Below, one piece after another: positions 60,901 to 64,000 of a stretch of 64,000 nt of DNA; the stretch's first letter is position 1, and each line of letters opens with the position of its first letter. This DNA is from Macrotrachela quadricornifera. Its lineage: Eukaryota > Rotifera > Eurotatoria > Philodinida > Philodinidae. The stretch covers positions 184,136 to 248,135 of the forward strand of contig JAJEKB010020302.1 in the NCBI GenBank assembly GCA_022393335.1, read 5' to 3'. The notes beneath the pieces were generated by a model. That model was not told the origin of the DNA, did no database searches, and saw only the letters and a program-made list of their open reading frames with translations. The position numbers and the translations under genes are program-made.

Positions 60901-62480
60901 TCTTTCTGTTGAAGAAGAAGTACTGTGTCCATCAAGACGTCGTTTATAAACCAACTTAGAATAAAAATTAGTAAGTCATTTAATATTTCCCAAGAAATAA
61001 CAAACATGAACGCATTTTCGAGCACTGTCTTTTTTCAATACGATTTTCCTGTTCTTATTGTTACGATCTCCTAATAATTTTCATTCTGAACTTCAGTAAA
61101 ATTTCAAGACTACATCTTTAAAAATGCTTTCGGTATTTGTTACGATCTTCTGGACAATTTTCATTACGAACACCCTGTTTTTTATTGATTTTTGTCATTC
61201 CGAACAACTGGTCTTTTTTCTTATGCTTCGAAATCGTAACAAACATATGCCACTGGAGACTGTAACGAAAAGCTGGTACGAAATGTCCCATTCCCCTATC
61301 GATAAAAGAGTTCAAGGTAAATAAAAATGAGAAAGTTGACAAAAAAAACAGACATTTTCAATAGGAGAAGGAAAGTCAAATGTTTCTGGACGTTTTGATA
61401 CTAATTACGAATCTTTTTGGAGTATTTTTTAAAGAAAGTTTCGCATAAAGTTGGTTTTTGAACAGTATTTTCAAAATAGCAACCTCTCAGAATTCTATAA
61501 CGTATCATATATGAATAAATTATGTGCGTTGCAGGTATATTAACCATCTAATAGAAAAAATGTATTTTTGTGTAAATGAGCTCTGTCTAAAAAATTTTCG
61601 TAAATTGGACATTCAAGAAAAGGAGGGTCAGTCCAGATCGGACATTTGCGAATACAGATAAAATCGAAAAATGTGATTTTTACCTGAATATTCTTTATGG
61701 ATGGATTCTTTCTCTTATATTCATCCTTTATTCAAAAATAGTACAAAGTAACCAAATCCTTCGCAGTTAGATCATGCTTTGATCACGTTTTTTGATTCTT
61801 TATTGCTATTCATTGATATTTCAACTATTTGTGTGTTCTATATGTTCCAAAATCTACCTTGATAAGACATGCTCTATATAAAAAGAAAGTGGTGATTTCA
61901 TAAAATGTATAGGATAACATCTAGATTTTGTTAGTTTCCACCATTGTCTTATTACATATTGAGAGGTATCTCAGCTATAGTTATTTTCACAAAAAAAGCC
62001 TTAATATCAATTAAATAAGATCGGCGTATAAGCTAGTGATCTCTTTATCTTTTCCAATGCTGATATTTAGACAAATAAATTGTTTGAATAATAGTGCTAA
62101 ATACTAAGATAGCTTATTCTTCGATCTTAAAATATGTCTCATTTCAATATGTTAGTTTGTGGTTATTACAGACAAAACTCCATGATTTAGTAATTTGATT
62201 TCGAGTATAGTTATAGTAGATCTTTTTTTCTTGAGATGTATGTAAACTGGAAATCAGCAGTATCATTCAGAGATGAAGACAGTATTATGATGGAATCTAT
62301 TTGGAGTTCTAATATGATGTCGAGAACAAACAAATGAGTAGCAACTAATATGAAATAGACTTTAATAATAGAACTGTTATACCGAAAGAATCTTGCTAAA
62401 ATTCATTAATAATTTGATAATGAATGCAGAAGAGAATGAGAATTTCGCTATCGAACTATCAAACATCCTATACATTTATT
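57990..62480. other. 4.5-kb intergenic DNA, no gene seen
   Basis: Mostly AT-rich. Apart from the GC-rich island at 60163-60493, two direct copies of a TGTTACGATCT...ATTTTCATT word occur at about 61059 and 61138. All open frames are short and unsupported. Confidence 0.45.
60163..60493. repeat. GC-rich island, possible degraded MITE
   Basis: A stretch rich in GCCGC/GCGAC words in otherwise about 75 percent AT DNA. Imperfect inverted ends: AGATGGCCATCGC on the left, AGATGTCCATTACGGC inverted from the right. Internal direct similarity of GCGCCGTTGCCGCGATGTTA and GCCGCTGCTGCGACGGTATT. No coding frame. Confidence 0.4.
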
Positions 62481-62524
62481 TAATCTGTTTATAATAGAAA
62501 GTCAATAATCCAGTCGTAGAACAA

Positions 62525-63187
62525 ATGATATCCATGAAGAAGAATGGTTTTATGCACACTAGTGTTCCTAGATTTGAAGATACGAACTATAGTCCAATCT
62601 ATGGTTATCAAGATCTGTCTGTTACAACATTAGAAGAAGCTGTAAAAAGTATCATTCCATACGTTTCTGGAGTCGAATCTTATGCAAAACAAGCTAAAGA
62701 CAAATGTTACAGAGGAAATACTGAACTGACAATAGATGAATCAGCAGCGATTTATCTGTACACAATGCAAATATCGTTACATTCCAACCTTAACAACAAA
62801 CTTCGAACAGAAAATCGAGATGAACTGAAATCATGGTTTCCATTCTTGAAAGTATTCATCACTGCTCTTGAGAAATTACCATCACTTGCGATTACGGTTT
62901 GGTGAGGCGTTGCTAATACTATTAGCCGAGATTTTTTTGAAAATCTTGAGCAAACATGGTGGACTGTGAATTCTTGTTCAAAGAATCTCAAAGTCGTTGA
63001 GTTTTATCTGAGTGAAATGGGTACCGTGTTTGGTATTGAAGTTATTCATGACAAAGATATCTCTAAATATTCAGCATATGCAGATGAACAAGAAGTCATT
63101 CTTATGCCTGGAACTCGTGTACGTGTCATGGACCAACCACTTGAAGCTCAAGATAAACCTTACATTATTTCATTGAAAGAATGGTAA
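62525..63187 (+). pseudogene. Arginine ADP-ribosyltransferase-like (ART) gene broken by one stop codon
   Basis: One frame runs from ATG 62525 to TAA 63187, interrupted only by a TGA at 62903-62905. The N-terminal part (DLSVTTLEEAVKSIIPYV; ELTIDESAAIYLYTMQ) matches the leader typical of rotifer NAD(P)(+)-arginine ADP-ribosyltransferases. The catalytic R-S-E signature would be: arginine in the xWxGV strand, the WWTVNSCS strand and the ExE loop DEQEVILMPGT. The TGA sits exactly where the arginine codon is expected, a one-base change from CGA. Everything else stays in frame for 94 more codons. Such enzymes attach ADP-ribose to target proteins. The gene may be a fresh pseudogene or (less likely) read through. 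No intron or signal peptide was seen; the true 5' end is uncertain. Confidence 0.75.
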
Positions 63188-63199
63188 GTTAACATTAAA

Positions 63200-64000
63200 A
63201 ATGCGATGAAGTGCATAGCAAGATAATACACCAGTGATGAAGTTGTCTGAATATCATAAATAAATACTTAACATACTGATAAACAAAGACTCATTTATTT
63301 GGATAAGAAAATGAAAATTCGACAAAGATCAGTCTTGAGAATGTTAAGATTTAATCTAGAAAAATTGTGAATCTTTTGATTGATATTATGTATACTATCA
63401 AAATGCAATATAAAATTTTTTCTTCAGTACATTTCGAAATCATCCATGAATTGTAGTGTATGTTGTCATCAGTTTCGCACTGTGTTATCTCACATGGTTG
63501 GCTTCACTTTTCAAATGATCCTGTCTACATATGATAGCCCATAAATCTTTTATTAGTAGTAACATTCTTAAAAATGATAATGATGATAAAGTAATCATTT
63601 AAAAAATGAGAACTTCTCTGATTATCATGAAAATATTGTTTTATTGCTTATGGTACTCACATTATTAATTAGTTCAGATTTTGCATAAAAGATTATTTAT
63701 TAAAGCTTACATTTTGCATTTGCTAATAAACGATTTTGTCAAATTTATGCAAATAAGAGTGTCTCGAAAGTTGATTCTATTGACTAGAAATATTTTTTAA
63801 GATATTTTTCACTTTGAAACATCACACTTACTAAACATAGAACAGACATAAAAGTTCAACATTTCTTATAATGGCAATAAGTGTTCGAGAAATTGTGTTA
63901 TAATATTGAAAAAAAGATAATATAATATCAAAAAAGGATATCGAATGAAGTCTAACAAGTTTTTAATGTAGTGGAAACCAAACATTGCCAAGATCGAGTC
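63200..64000. other. Intergenic DNA to window end
   Basis: AT-rich; no feature recognised. Confidence 0.4.

Noticed and set aside
1..64000. CRISPR arrays, operons and prokaryotic signals
   Set aside because: No regularly spaced identical repeats with unique spacers; gene structure is eukaryotic throughout.

Overview
The window is a very AT-rich piece of an animal nuclear genome, most likely a bdelloid rotifer (Rotaria or Adineta-like). This is inferred, not proven by a marker gene. The grounds are: many very short GT-AG introns (about 50-80 nt); families that are greatly expanded in bdelloids (one-exon-per-repeat F-box/LRR proteins, NHL-repeat secreted proteins, arginine ADP-ribosyltransferase-type proteins, EGF/LamG type II membrane proteins); and two bacterial-looking intronless genes among intron-rich animal genes.

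Layout. 1-4100: an F-box plus leucine-rich-repeat gene (minus). 5.2-7.5 kb: repeats, including a 21-bp minisatellite and a foldback sequence. 8.1-10.3 kb: a complete five-exon cytochrome P450 (minus). 10.8-12.1 kb: a complete seven-coding-exon 14-3-3 gene (minus) with a visible TATA box, a CRE-like palindrome and a 5'UTR intron. 15.4-16.4 kb: a terminal-inverted-repeat element full of AGATCTTG words. 16.6-18.8 kb: a complete SLC22-type transporter (minus). 20.7-21.8 kb: a decayed F-box gene (minus). 23.6-25.0 kb: a complete secreted NHL-repeat protein with a hydrophobic tail (plus). 25.2-31.6 kb: foldback DNA, including a 3.26-kb element with 50-bp inverted ends and a nested giant hairpin. 32.5-34.0 kb: an intronless bacterial-type Orn/Lys/Arg decarboxylase (plus). 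35.6-36.2 kb: an intronless SET-domain protein (plus). 39.2-43.6 kb: an eight-exon type II membrane protein with mucin stalk, EGF and two LamG domains (minus). 45 kb: a small unknown gene. 46.4-47.4 kb: an intronless formyltransferase (minus). 48.5-52.9 kb: three large palindromic elements sharing a GATGCGCC-type core word. 55 kb: a thiopurine methyltransferase-like gene (plus). 56.4-58.0 kb: two gene relics, one a MULE transposase with a decayed SWIM finger. 62.5-63.2 kb: an ADP-ribosyltransferase-like gene with a stop codon in the catalytic arginine position.

The genes do not form a pathway. P450, thiopurine methyltransferase and SLC22 transporter are all detoxification or transport functions, but they are separate transcription units. 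The most unusual content is the set of palindromic elements: at least two families with different termini carry the same internal core word in both orientations, and none carries a recognisable transposase. Splice sites were placed by eye from GT/AG dinucleotides and reading-frame continuity. The complete multi-exon models (P450, 14-3-3, SLC22, NHL, LamG, TPMT) keep frame through every junction and end in a stop codon.
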